DNA of 51,027 nt from Candidatus Bathyarchaeum sp. (GTDB taxonomy: Archaea > Thermoproteota > Bathyarchaeia > Bathyarchaeales > Bathyarchaeaceae), in the NCBI GenBank assembly GCA_026014565.1, contig JAOZIB010000040.1:1-51027 (forward strand), read 5' to 3'. The notes beneath the pieces are model-generated. The model made no database searches. It was not told where the DNA came from and saw only the letters and a program-made list of their open reading frames with translations. Below are positions 26,100 through 33,690 of this stretch, piece by piece (positions within the stretch are counted from its first letter, which is position 1; every line of letters starts with the position of its first letter). The translations under genes were made by a program, and so were the position numbers.

Positions 26100-26846
26100 A
26101 TGAAAGTTAGTTTGGTTCATATGCAAATCAGCGAATCTCCCGACGAGAACATAAAAACTGCAGAAAGAATGCTATACAAAGCCGCCGATGAGGGCTCTAA
26201 ACTTATTTGTTTGCCAGAATATTTTCCGTTCCCTGCAAGCGTAGAAGACCAAAACGAAATCGAAACAATATCAGAGCAGACCCACGAACCAGCAGTTAAC
26301 ATGTTAAAGAGCGTCTCGAAAGATGTTGACGCTTACATTGTTGGAGGCACAGTTTTTGAAAAATTCAGGGATAATTACTACAACACGAACTTGTTTTTGA
26401 AAAATGGAAAGATACTGGGAAAATTTCACAAAATGCATCTTACGGATTGGGAAAAACGGGTAGGATTGCATGTTGGTAGCAGCTTCAAAGTTTACGAAAC
26501 CGAATACTGCAAAGTTGGAATCCTGATATGTGCAGACGTTTTCTATCCCCGAACAGTTAAAAGCTTGGTTTCTAGGGGCGCAGAAGTTATTTTCCTACCT
26601 GTTTCTGCCTCAAGAACCCACCCCCACGTAAAAGGTCACCCCATTACCACCAAACGGGCAGAAGAAAACAAAATTTTCATTCTGAAAAACGGCAACACAA
26701 GATCCCGATCCAAAGGAGGAAACAGCGCCATAATTTCCCCATGGGGAATGCTCAGCCACGCAAAAGACGAAATAAACACAAAACTTGTTTCCGCAGAGTT
26801 GGACATTACCAAACTGCGAAAATTCCGACGAGCAACAGCAGAATAA
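26100..26846 (+). CDS. Carbon-nitrogen hydrolase (nitrilase superfamily)
   Basis: This 248-aa single-domain protein has a complete catalytic triad: E40 (CLPEYF), K111 (GKFHKMHL) and C144 (GILICADVFYP). Such enzymes hydrolyse nitriles, omega-amides or N-carbamoyl groups; the length and motifs resemble omega-amidase and N-carbamoylputrescine amidase relatives. The start ATG at 26100 gives the standard family N-terminus KVSLVHMQI. It is convergent with the paralog A gene (26866-27756). Supplying ammonia to the glutaminase-dead CbiA-like protein is conceivable but unsupported. Confidence 0.83.
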   Translation: MKVSLVHMQISESPDENIKTAERMLYKAADEGSKLICLPEYFPFPASVEDQNEIETISEQTHEPAVNMLKSVSKDVDAYIVGGTVFEKFRDNYYNTNLFLKNGKILGKFHKMHLTDWEKRVGLHVGSSFKVYETEYCKVGILICADVFYPRTVKSLVSRGAEVIFLPVSASRTHPHVKGHPITTKRAEENKIFILKNGNTRSRSKGGNSAIISPWGMLSHAKDEINTKLVSAELDITKLRKFRRATAE

Positions 26847-26865
26847 AAACAAACCTACGAGCAAA

Positions 26866-27756
26866 TTATTGCCCGTAGATGTGTTCCCAGTTTTCGATGA
26901 TTGTGTTCATATTATCAAAACCAAATTCGTCCAGCCATTTTCGGTAGTTGGTGTCGTTTATTGCAGTTTTGCAGATGTCTTTGGCTCGTTGTACGTCGTG
27001 GACCAAAAGCAAAATTGCTTCTAGATTATAGTTTGAAAGATAGGCAACAGTTCGAAGAAGTGCTTTAGTTTCTACGGGTCGAGGAATTTCTGCACTTAAT
27101 TCAATGAACATTGGTTTTTTCAAAAGTTTCAGAAAATCGCGGGTTAAGGTGTCTGCCCAGTACATGGTCACATAACTGCTACTAGACAAAGGAACATGGA
27201 AATAATCCACATGTTCTGCAATGGCATCAAAGTCTAGACCAAAGCGTTCTTTTGCACAAACAGGGTCGGGCCAGATTTCTACTCCAAAAGGTTGAGAGAC
27301 TAATTCTTTAGCTCTTGCTACAAAATCTGTTACTGTTTGTGCTCTCCATTCTAACCAATCAAGGTCGCTTTCTTTTTGTTTTTTGGAGCATCCATCACAT
27401 GTACAGAATTTTTCTTCCGGAAAATGATACAAACAAAGGGTTACGCCTTCGACGTCTTCTTGGGCGGTTTGTTTGATGAAGCCTAGAACGTGGTTTTGGT
27501 ATTCTTCGTTTGTTGGGCAAACAAAATCCCAAGGCAAAGTTAGAGCCTTGTTTGCTCGGGTTGCCGGACCAAAAGGCGAAAGGGCCACAAGTTCAGGTCG
27601 TTTTCGTAGAGTTTTTGCGTCAACAAAGCAGGTGATGTCGTTGTACATGCCTTTTGCGGGTTTTCCTAGCACACCATCGACACGTTTTGAATAATAAACT
27701 GAAATGTCATAGCCTTCAACAATGGTAGGCTCATAAATTACGGTTCCAATCTTCAT
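26866..27756 (-). CDS. CTCxxC-motif protein, paralog A (unknown function)
   Basis: This 296-aa protein is one of three paralogs here; I do not recognise the family. All three share a start of the form (K/E)xG...YEP..VEG(F/Y)D, a central motif H111...C118-T-C120-x2-C123, then (D/E)WR.QTVTDF, PDP...RFG.DF and a C-terminal WE/WD helix. Alternating beta and alpha segments suggest a TIM barrel resembling glycoside-hydrolase-like or methyltransferase barrels. The Cys/His group could bind zinc or an Fe-S cluster. This copy is the most diverged and is transcribed away from the other two. A TATA-like AATATACT near 27795-27802 and GAGG before the ATG fit a normal start. Confidence 0.7.
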   Translation of the reverse strand: MKIGTVIYEPTIVEGYDISVYYSKRVDGVLGKPAKGMYNDITCFVDAKTLRKRPELVALSPFGPATRANKALTLPWDFVCPTNEEYQNHVLGFIKQTAQEDVEGVTLCLYHFPEEKFCTCDGCSKKQKESDLDWLEWRAQTVTDFVARAKELVSQPFGVEIWPDPVCAKERFGLDFDAIAEHVDYFHVPLSSSSYVTMYWADTLTRDFLKLLKKPMFIELSAEIPRPVETKALLRTVAYLSNYNLEAILLLVHDVQRAKDICKTAINDTNYRKWLDEFGFDNMNTIIENWEHIYGQ

Positions 27757-28256
27757 TCGATTAGCCTCTTGAGTGCGTGATGGCTGTAATTTAGTATATT
27801 TGGACTATTTTAATTTGGTTCCAAAAAATGTGGAATTTTACAGCAGAAATCAGATGTCTTACGATTTATTTACTGACTGTATTTAAATAATTGCACTAAT
27901 TTTTTGTAGATTTTTTAAAATTTTTTGGTTAACAAGGCATTTATGTGAGAAACAGACTAAGAATTTAGTGTGGCAGGGGACAAATAGCTGTTTGTAACGG
28001 AATTACAGTTAGTAGCTACGTCAAATCAGACCAGTTGGTTTTGGCTAACTGAACCTGAACCATAATTGACTAGCACAACTAACCGAAACAGAGAGGTAGC
28101 GTGTAAATCCTCCAACACCGGACAAAGCTATCCTATGGCCAAAGGAGCACGCAGAGCCATATTACCTTGCCATCACAAGAATTTTAACCATTAAAGCAAT
28201 AGGCAATCATCTTTAACTTTAAATCCAATAACGGAATAATTACTTGACATTAAACC
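27757..28256. other. 500-bp intergenic region with tandem hairpins
   Basis: No ORF is supported. It holds the promoter of paralog A on the minus strand, a candidate structured RNA (27986-28167) and a TATA-like CTTTAAAT near 28217-28224 for the ferredoxin gene. Confidence 0.5.
27986..28167 (+). ncRNA. Candidate structured RNA with three hairpins
   Basis: There are three helices. The first pairs TAGCT with AGCTA, with GTAA/TTAC nested inside (about 27986-28020). The second is CAGTTGG/CTAACTG at 28032-28038 and 28045-28051. The third is a compound stem of AGGTA/TACCT (28094-28098, 28163-28167), GCGTG/CACGC (28099-28103, 28148-28152) and CTCC/GGAG (28110-28113, 28144-28147). It does not match RNase P, SRP RNA, tRNA or the cobalamin riboswitch consensus as I know them. 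A TATA-like GTATTTAAATAAT lies at about 27878-27890. It could be an independent RNA or a leader of the ferredoxin-cbiZ genes. The strand is an inference. Confidence 0.35.
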
Positions 28257-28268
28257 TTGGTGCAAAAT

Positions 28269-28457
28269 ATGAGCATAAAAATTGACTATGTCAAATGCAA
28301 AGAATGCGACGATTACACTTGTGTTGATTGTTGTGCGATGGCCGTTTTAAGCATTGAAGACAACGTCCCAGCAATAGTTGACATGGACGCATGCACCTTG
28401 TGTGGAATCTGTGAAGACCTTTGCCAAAAAAAGGCAATAACCATTAACAGAAGCTAA
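28269..28457 (+). CDS. Small dicluster ferredoxin-like protein
   Basis: This protein of about 62 aa carries the second cluster motif CTLCGICEDLC in canonical CxxCxxCxxxC form. The first motif is irregular, CKECDDYTCVDCC, with a 4-residue gap between its second and third Cys. ATG 28269 is preferred over TTG 28257 or GTG 28260. A TATA-like CTTTAAAT at about 28217-28224 gives a plausible transcript start near 28245. It precedes the CbiZ gene by 141 nt. It may give or take electrons in corrinoid reduction, since methyl-corrinoid proteins need Co(I) reactivation; this is inference. Confidence 0.8.
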   Translation: MSIKIDYVKCKECDDYTCVDCCAMAVLSIEDNVPAIVDMDACTLCGICEDLCQKKAITINRS

Positions 28458-28598
28458 ACAATTTTTTGTAAGGTCAATTTTGGTTTGTGGCATAAATAAC
28501 AAAAGCAAGTTCCACTGTAGAAATCCCCTGAAACTAGAAATGAAACATCCAAGCATCTTGGCATCATTTCTGACAAAACAAGAGAAGGAAAATAACTA

Positions 28599-29747
28599 AT
28601 GAAACTGGAAACCAACATCGATTCTGTTGAAGCAAAAATTCAAGACAACAAACTGATTTTGAAATCAAAGGTCCCTTTGAAAATACTTAGTTCAGCGGTT
28701 TTAAACGGCGGCACACAGGAAGCAAACTGCATAGTGAATGTTCAAGTGGATGAATCCACAGGAAGTGATGTTGACGATGAGGTTCACAGGGATGCCAAAG
28801 ACTATTTGTTGGATGAAACAGCAAAAACTGGAATCCCAAAAGACAATGTTGTTGCCATAATGACTGCTGCGCGGATGAAAAACGTAGAAGCAATTACAGA
28901 AAAGTTTCATGACCTCACCTTAACAACCTTTGTTACTGCAGGGGCATATTTTGCTGCGACTCCAGGAGATGAAGTGGCATCTAAACAGATTGCCTTTCCT
29001 CCAAAGAAATGGGGAACCATCAACACAATCATGGTAATTGATGCAAACCTTACCGAGAGTTGTATGGTTAACGCCATTGTTTCAGCAACAGAGGCAAAAG
29101 CATCAGCATTAAGGGAGCTTGACCTTCGAAGCCGTTTTTCAGGAGAAATCGCCACTGGAACAGTAACAGATGGCATAGTAATAGCATGCACAAAACGGGG
29201 AAACCCAATAAAATACGCAGGCAGCGGCACAGTAATGGGAGAACTAATTGGAAAATCAGTGAAAGCCGCCCTCAAATCAGCCATTTTCAAACAAGAAAAC
29301 ATGTACTCCAACCGCTTGCTCACAAGAAGATTAGAAGAAAGGGGAATAACAGTTGAAAACTTGACAACTTTGTTTTCCCAGATTCGTCCAGTTCTTAGAA
29401 ATTACCCTGAAAAAAGGGAGTTGTTCATTAAAGAATTCAAGGAAGCTTTGGCCGACCAAAATGTCGCAACTTTAATTGTTGCGGGATTGCGGCTGGATGA
29501 GGATGTGAAGTCTAATTTGATTCCGGAAAGCCCAAACAGCAAAGAAACGGACAGTTTTGTTCTTCACAAGATTTTGCAAAAGGCGGTAACTGATTACATG
29601 TCAAAAGAACATTCAGAATTCAAGTTTATTAGACCAGATTATTTGAGTTCCACCTTTTCTGATAATATGGGATGGTTTACCCGGAGTGTACTTTCTGCGG
29701 TTATGCATTCTGTTTATTTACGGATTGTAGAAAAACAAAAAGACTAA
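28599..29747 (+). CDS. cbiZ: CbiZ-type adenosylcobinamide amidohydrolase with C-terminal extension
   Basis: CbiZ removes aminopropanol from adenosylcobinamide to give adenosylcobyric acid, which CbiB re-uses; this is archaeal corrinoid salvage. The family signature is clear: SSAVLNGG (31-38), MTAARMKN, WGTINTIM, SATEAKASALRELD (162-175), ATGTVTDG (185-192) and YAGSGT.MGELIG. The CbiZ domain covers about residues 1-235. Residues 236-382 are an extra, mostly helical region I cannot place. It follows the ferredoxin gene and precedes paralogs B and C. CbiB (10.3 kb) and CobS (34.3 kb) complete the route. Confidence 0.85.
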   Translation: MKLETNIDSVEAKIQDNKLILKSKVPLKILSSAVLNGGTQEANCIVNVQVDESTGSDVDDEVHRDAKDYLLDETAKTGIPKDNVVAIMTAARMKNVEAITEKFHDLTLTTFVTAGAYFAATPGDEVASKQIAFPPKKWGTINTIMVIDANLTESCMVNAIVSATEAKASALRELDLRSRFSGEIATGTVTDGIVIACTKRGNPIKYAGSGTVMGELIGKSVKAALKSAIFKQENMYSNRLLTRRLEERGITVENLTTLFSQIRPVLRNYPEKRELFIKEFKEALADQNVATLIVAGLRLDEDVKSNLIPESPNSKETDSFVLHKILQKAVTDYMSKEHSEFKFIRPDYLSSTFSDNMGWFTRSVLSAVMHSVYLRIVEKQKD

Positions 29748-29813
29748 AAACCATTATGGGGCATTAATAATGCGTTGTTTGGCTTTCGTCTGATTATGTC
29801 GCAATCCTTATAG

Positions 29814-29828
29814 CTTACTTTAAGTAAG
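29814..29828. promoter_or_regulatory. Perfect palindrome upstream of paralog B
   Basis: CTTACTT-T-AAGTAAG is a perfect 7-bp inverted repeat directly after a TATA-like CCTTATAGC (29806-29814) and about 26 nt before the TTG start of paralog B. The position fits an operator overlapping the transcription start. Confidence 0.45.
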
Positions 29829-29854
29829 TTCTCGATTCTGAAGAGGAATTAGCT

Positions 29855-30757
29855 TTGAAGTTTGGAATGTTCATTTATGAACCTACTCCTGTTGAAGGAT
29901 TCGACCTAGAAGTATACCGTCTAAAATCAGAACGAGGAATTGTTGGAAATCCAAATCCTGATATGACAACTAACATTGCCTGCTTCGGCGACAACAACAT
30001 GGCAGAACAACACCCCGACTGGGTTGCACAATCTGCCCATGGACCTGCACTGCGAACAAACAAATACTATAACCTACGCTGGGATATCGTTTGTAATCAA
30101 GAAAAACAAATGATTGATTACATGCTTGACTTAATCGAAAAAACCGCAGATTACACCAAAGGAATCACTGTTAGCAGCATGCACGTAGCAGATCACGGAT
30201 TTTGCACCTGCCCAAGATGTAAAGCAGCCCACGCAAAAAGTGGAATGGACTTGCTAGATTGGAGGGCACAAACAGTAACAGATTTCATCGGTGCAGCAAA
30301 AGAACGCGTAAAAAACAAACCATTCTATGTTGGTTTGCTTCCTGACCCAGTTAACTGCCGTGAACGATTCGGCTTGGACTTTGACGCTCTAGCAGAATTC
30401 GCAACCGCCTTTGTTGTACCCCACTGGTCAAAGACATATGCAACTCCATGGTACTTTGAAACAATGGCCCGTTCATTTAAGAAACTACTCAAAAAGCCAG
30501 TGTATCCAGGTCTTTACATTCAAGGACCAGGAGATGACCCCAACGAACTAGAAAACCACACTCAACTGCTCAAAACAGCATGTCGTATCGCCCGAACTGG
30601 TGTAGATGGACTTATTTTCCTAGCCGCAAACGCTCAAATCATGAAAGACTTCCAAAGAACATGTGTCGAAGACAGAGAGCTTCGCGAATTTTTGGATGGA
30701 TATGGCGGCAAACCAGTCTTAGATCTGGTTGACAAGTGGGAAAGTATACTAGACTAA
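29855..30757 (+). CDS. CTCxxC-motif protein, paralog B (unknown function)
   Basis: This 300-aa protein uses a TTG start: GAGG lies about 9 nt upstream, and the resulting MKFGMFIYEP aligns with the paralog starts. Conserved features are H110, H114, C117-T-C119-x2-C122, W136-R (LDWRAQTVTDF), PDP at 163-165, RFGLDFDAL and the late GLYIQGPGDDP. The sequence suggests a TIM-barrel-like fold with a Cys/His metal or cluster site near the middle. No signal peptide is seen, so it is probably cytoplasmic. It is about 100 nt downstream of cbiZ and is followed by a strong hairpin, so it may be a single-gene unit. Function is unknown; a role in methyl transfer is suggested only by context. Confidence 0.72.
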   Translation: MKFGMFIYEPTPVEGFDLEVYRLKSERGIVGNPNPDMTTNIACFGDNNMAEQHPDWVAQSAHGPALRTNKYYNLRWDIVCNQEKQMIDYMLDLIEKTADYTKGITVSSMHVADHGFCTCPRCKAAHAKSGMDLLDWRAQTVTDFIGAAKERVKNKPFYVGLLPDPVNCRERFGLDFDALAEFATAFVVPHWSKTYATPWYFETMARSFKKLLKKPVYPGLYIQGPGDDPNELENHTQLLKTACRIARTGVDGLIFLAANAQIMKDFQRTCVEDRELREFLDGYGGKPVLDLVDKWESILD

Positions 30758-30766
30758 ATCTGTATT

Positions 30767-30785
30767 GTGCGCCTTTTTTGCGCAC
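30767..30785 (+). terminator. Hairpin terminator after paralog B
   Basis: A GTGCGC/GCGCAC stem with a CTTTTTT-type loop lies 9 nt after the stop and is followed by a T-rich stretch ending in seven Ts. It is almost the same hairpin as at 1198-1215. Confidence 0.6.
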
Positions 30786-30931
30786 TTTCACATTTTTTTG
30801 AATGAAACCAATTGTGTGGTTATTAAAACAACTGAAAGAGGTGTGAATTTACAGACATTCACATCCACATAACAAAATATGTCTTGTTTAGCTTAGAACG
30901 TTGATGTTGCAAAGTTTTTGGGTAATGAAGC

Positions 30932-30944
30932 AAAGCTTATATAA
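30932..30944 (+). promoter_or_regulatory. TATA box of paralog C
   Basis: GCTTATATAATC is close to the archaeal TATA consensus and lies about 45-55 nt before the start codon of paralog C. It predicts a leader of roughly 20 nt with the GAGG ribosome-binding site. Confidence 0.5.
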
Positions 30945-30986
30945 TCTGCATAGAAGTATTTTGCAGTTTTAAAACGAGGAATGAGG

Positions 30987-31889
30987 ATGGAATTCGGCAA
31001 TTACCTTTATGAACCAAAGAAAGTTGAAGGATTTGACTTTGATGTATACAGACTAAAACCAGAAACAGGCAGACGTGGAACTCCACAAAATGACATGTGG
31101 AACAACATTGCAGTTTTCGGCGACAACGTAACTGGCCGTGCTCACCCAGAATGGATTTCTGAGTCTGCACGTGGACGAGGTGTACGAGGAAACAATCAAT
31201 TTAACCTGCACTGGGACATTTTGTGCCCAACAGTTCCAGAATTCAGAGAAGAACAACTAGACTACATAGAGAAAACAGTAGAAGCAACAAACCAGCCTAT
31301 CTTCTTGAACAGCTGGCACTTTGCTGACCACGGACACTGCACCTGTGAACGCTGCCAAAAACTCTGGAAAGAAAGCGGACTTGAATGGTTCGAATGGCGC
31401 AACCAGACAATCACAGAATTCATCAAAGACGTAAAAGACCGTGTAAAAACCAAATTAGTACTAGCAGTTCTACCTGACCCTGCAAACGCAGACCAACGCT
31501 TTGGTATGGACTTCCCTGAACTATACAAGATCTGTGACGCATTCAACATCGTAATGTTCTCCCAAAACTATGCAACTTCCTGGTATTGGGAAATGCTTGC
31601 ACGTGCATTCAGGAGAATCTTCCCAGAAAAGCCAGTGTACTCTAACGTTTACGTATGTGGTCCAGGCGATGACCCAAACAACTGTCCAACAACCGAGCAC
31701 TTGATCAGACTTTCTGTTCGTGTGATGCGAACTGGAATTGATGGCATCGTCTACCTTGCAGACGTTGCAGAGAACATGGTCAAATTCCAAAAAGCCGTAA
31801 CAACAAAAGGCGAATACAGAGACTCCCTAAGTGACTACGGCGGACAAGCAGCTCTCGATCTGTTTAACAGATGGGACAGTTTGTTCTAA
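30987..31889 (+). CDS. CTCxxC-motif protein, paralog C (unknown function)
   Basis: This 300-aa protein starts at ATG 30987, not 30981: GAGG at 30976-30979 is well spaced for it, and MEFGNYLYEP then aligns exactly with paralogs A and B. It keeps H111, H115, C118-T-C120-x2-C123 (HGHCTCERC), WFEWRNQTITEF, LPDPANADQRFG and GPGDDP. It is closest to paralog B. It has its own good TATA box, and a UUCG-loop terminator follows. Together with the biased, C-ending codons this suggests strong expression. The family and function are not recognised. Confidence 0.72.
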   Translation: MEFGNYLYEPKKVEGFDFDVYRLKPETGRRGTPQNDMWNNIAVFGDNVTGRAHPEWISESARGRGVRGNNQFNLHWDILCPTVPEFREEQLDYIEKTVEATNQPIFLNSWHFADHGHCTCERCQKLWKESGLEWFEWRNQTITEFIKDVKDRVKTKLVLAVLPDPANADQRFGMDFPELYKICDAFNIVMFSQNYATSWYWEMLARAFRRIFPEKPVYSNVYVCGPGDDPNNCPTTEHLIRLSVRVMRTGIDGIVYLADVAENMVKFQKAVTTKGEYRDSLSDYGGQAALDLFNRWDSLF

Positions 31890-31916
31890 ACAAGCAAAAC
31901 ATCAAAGTGTTTTAAC

Positions 31917-31937
31917 AAGAGGCTTCGGCCTTTTCTT
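31917..31937 (+). terminator. UUCG-tetraloop terminator after paralog C
   Basis: An AGGC-TTCG-GCCT stem-loop, extended by A/T and G-T pairs, is followed directly by a long T-rich tract. It lies about 30 nt after the stop codon. Confidence 0.7.
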
Positions 31938-31985
31938 TTTATTTTTTTTAGCAACTTCAAAAAGATTTTTTAAAGCAAAGATTTG

Positions 31986-32555
31986 TTATTGTGCTTTGTA
32001 ACTTCTGATCAAAGCCAACACTACTAAAATAACAACAATTAAAGTCAAAGTAGGAAGGGTTGTTGACAGAGTTAATCCAAGTGAGCTAAAGCTCAAAAAC
32101 AGCCCCATCAAGGTCGTTAAAGCAAAGCTCAGTCCAATAGAGAAGGTAATTCTTTCTATGGGGTCAAGGGTTGTTTGTTTGGGGAACAAAGTTTTTGTTA
32201 AGCAGTATCCAGGCAAGAATGCAACTAGAACAAAAGCGAAAATGTATCGTATGTAAGATGCGGGCATTTGGTTTTCGGGAATGAAAACAATAGAAACAAA
32301 AGACAAAGCAGATACAGCCAAGATAATCCAAAACCAGTAATTGTTTTTTGCAGAAAGGAATTGCACGAAGTTCAGCTTGGGGCGAGTTGGCTCGTCAAGG
32401 GATACCAATCCTTTTTTGTGAAGTTTTTTGATTTCGGCTTTGATTTCATCCAAGCTTGCGTCAACTTGGTTTTGAACTAAGTGAACTAGCTGTTCCACGT
32501 TTTCGGGTTGTTCAGTTTCCAAAAGATCCAAGATTACAGATTCTAGCAGTGTCAT
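31986..32555 (-). CDS. DUF1616-like membrane protein with N-terminal helical domain
   Basis: Residues 1-60 of this 189-aa protein look like a helix-rich, winged-helix-type domain (LVHLVQNQVDASLDEIKAEI). They are followed by about four transmembrane segments (75-93, 105-125, 137-160, 165-185). The signature FLPGYCLTKTLFP...LDPIERITFSIGLS is characteristic of DUF1616 proteins, which are common in archaea and sometimes linked to surface or glycan genes. Function is unknown. It lies downstream of mtrH on the same strand but after a terminator, so it is probably separate. Confidence 0.7.
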   Translation of the reverse strand: MTLLESVILDLLETEQPENVEQLVHLVQNQVDASLDEIKAEIKKLHKKGLVSLDEPTRPKLNFVQFLSAKNNYWFWIILAVSALSFVSIVFIPENQMPASYIRYIFAFVLVAFLPGYCLTKTLFPKQTTLDPIERITFSIGLSFALTTLMGLFLSFSSLGLTLSTTLPTLTLIVVILVVLALIRSYKAQ

Positions 32556-32690
32556 TTGTGCACCAGCTTTCTTTATCGTCAGGTCTGCATAAAAAAGTAA
32601 TCTTGTTTTTAGGTTTAAGGTAACAGAAAATGCCCTGAAATCCAGATATTCTAAAACAAAACCATGATTTTAAGAAAAGAAAAAAGGAAA

Positions 32691-32708
32691 AATGGGCAAT
32701 AGCCCATT
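32691..32708 (-). terminator. Intrinsic-type terminator of the corrinoid protein-MtrH operon
   Basis: On the minus strand AATGGGC-TATT-GCCCATT is followed by TTTCCTTTTTTC. It starts about 20 nt after the MtrH stop codon. Confidence 0.7.
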
Positions 32709-32728
32709 GGAAGGTTTTTTTGTTGGGT

Positions 32729-33646
32729 TTAACCGACTAGTTTGAATAGTGGGTGTTTGCCTTCTTCGTAGGGGCGTGTTCCTAGGTCTGCTGTTGCAGT
32801 TAGGATGTAGGTGTCAATTACAGCTACCGCAGGGAAAACATATTCTGCGAATTCGATTGGCCCAAACATAATCCAGTCTGCGCCAAGCATTGGCAAAATT
32901 GCGTTTTGTGCTGCGTCAGTTGCTTTCTTGACCTGTTTAGAGAAGTTGCCTTTAACCCATCCGAGTGTGTCAGAAACGTTTCCGATTCCAGTTCCTACGG
33001 CTCCGATGTCACCATATTTTTCTTTGATAACTTTGATTGCTTGAAGACCTGCACCTACACCAATGCCCCATGCGGACATGGATGTGTCAATGAGCATGCC
33101 TTCGATTCCAGCTTTTTCTGCCAGAGGCAATGCAGCTTCCAGTGCAGATAGCTTTCCTGCAACAGTATCGTCTGTTGGGTTGTCACACAAGACAATTGAA
33201 GCTTTTACGCCACATTCTTTTAGGTTTTCTAGTTCTTTGTCTTTAACGCCTTTGTAGATAGAGTTGTTAACGATTCTGTTGGCCAATCCAACTTCTGCGG
33301 CCCATTTGACTGCTTCCATTCGGAGTTTTGGGCTGATTGCGTCAATTTGGATTGGTGCATCAGTTACTTTTGCGACAAATTCCATGTATCTTTGGAAAGA
33401 TTCAACTGAAGTTCCGACAACGTCCACAATGAAGGGGTTGGTTGTCATATCAGAAAGAACATCGAGTCTGTTGATTAGGGCTTCAGCTTTTTCTTTGTCG
33501 AAAAGGCCTTGTTTTTTGTCGGTTACAATTTTTTGTCCAATATAAAAGATTGAAGCAGTTAGAACAGTTGGACATTCTCCAGGCTGTCCACCGAGTTTTA
33601 TTCCTCCGGCTTCTACAATTTTTTGTGGTTTTTCGAATCTGTACAT
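32729..33646 (-). CDS. mtrH: MtrH-like methyltransferase (corrinoid to tetrahydropterin)
   Basis: MtrH transfers a methyl group between a cobamide and tetrahydromethanopterin. This 305-aa protein has the MtrH hallmarks: IKLGGQPGECPTVL near 17-30, TSVESFQRY, IDAISPKLR, ANRIVNNSIYKG and GVGAGLQAIK. The length is normal for the family. No other Mtr subunit (A-G) is present, so it is not the energy-conserving membrane complex of methanogens. Instead it follows a soluble corrinoid protein gene by 44 nt in the same direction, as in methyl-corrinoid systems of non-methanogens. It probably feeds a methyl group from an unknown donor into, or out of, the C1 pathway. Confidence 0.88.
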   Translation of the reverse strand: MYRFEKPQKIVEAGGIKLGGQPGECPTVLTASIFYIGQKIVTDKKQGLFDKEKAEALINRLDVLSDMTTNPFIVDVVGTSVESFQRYMEFVAKVTDAPIQIDAISPKLRMEAVKWAAEVGLANRIVNNSIYKGVKDKELENLKECGVKASIVLCDNPTDDTVAGKLSALEAALPLAEKAGIEGMLIDTSMSAWGIGVGAGLQAIKVIKEKYGDIGAVGTGIGNVSDTLGWVKGNFSKQVKKATDAAQNAILPMLGADWIMFGPIEFAEYVFPAVAVIDTYILTATADLGTRPYEEGKHPLFKLVG

Positions 33647-33690
33647 TTATTGCTCACTTCGAAAGTTAAGTCGACGTTTATCCGTCGAGC

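Noticed and set aside
27986-28167. Cobalamin riboswitch upstream of cbiZ
   Set aside because: The context is tempting, but I see neither the B12-box consensus nor the usual core. Only a generic structured-RNA call is made.
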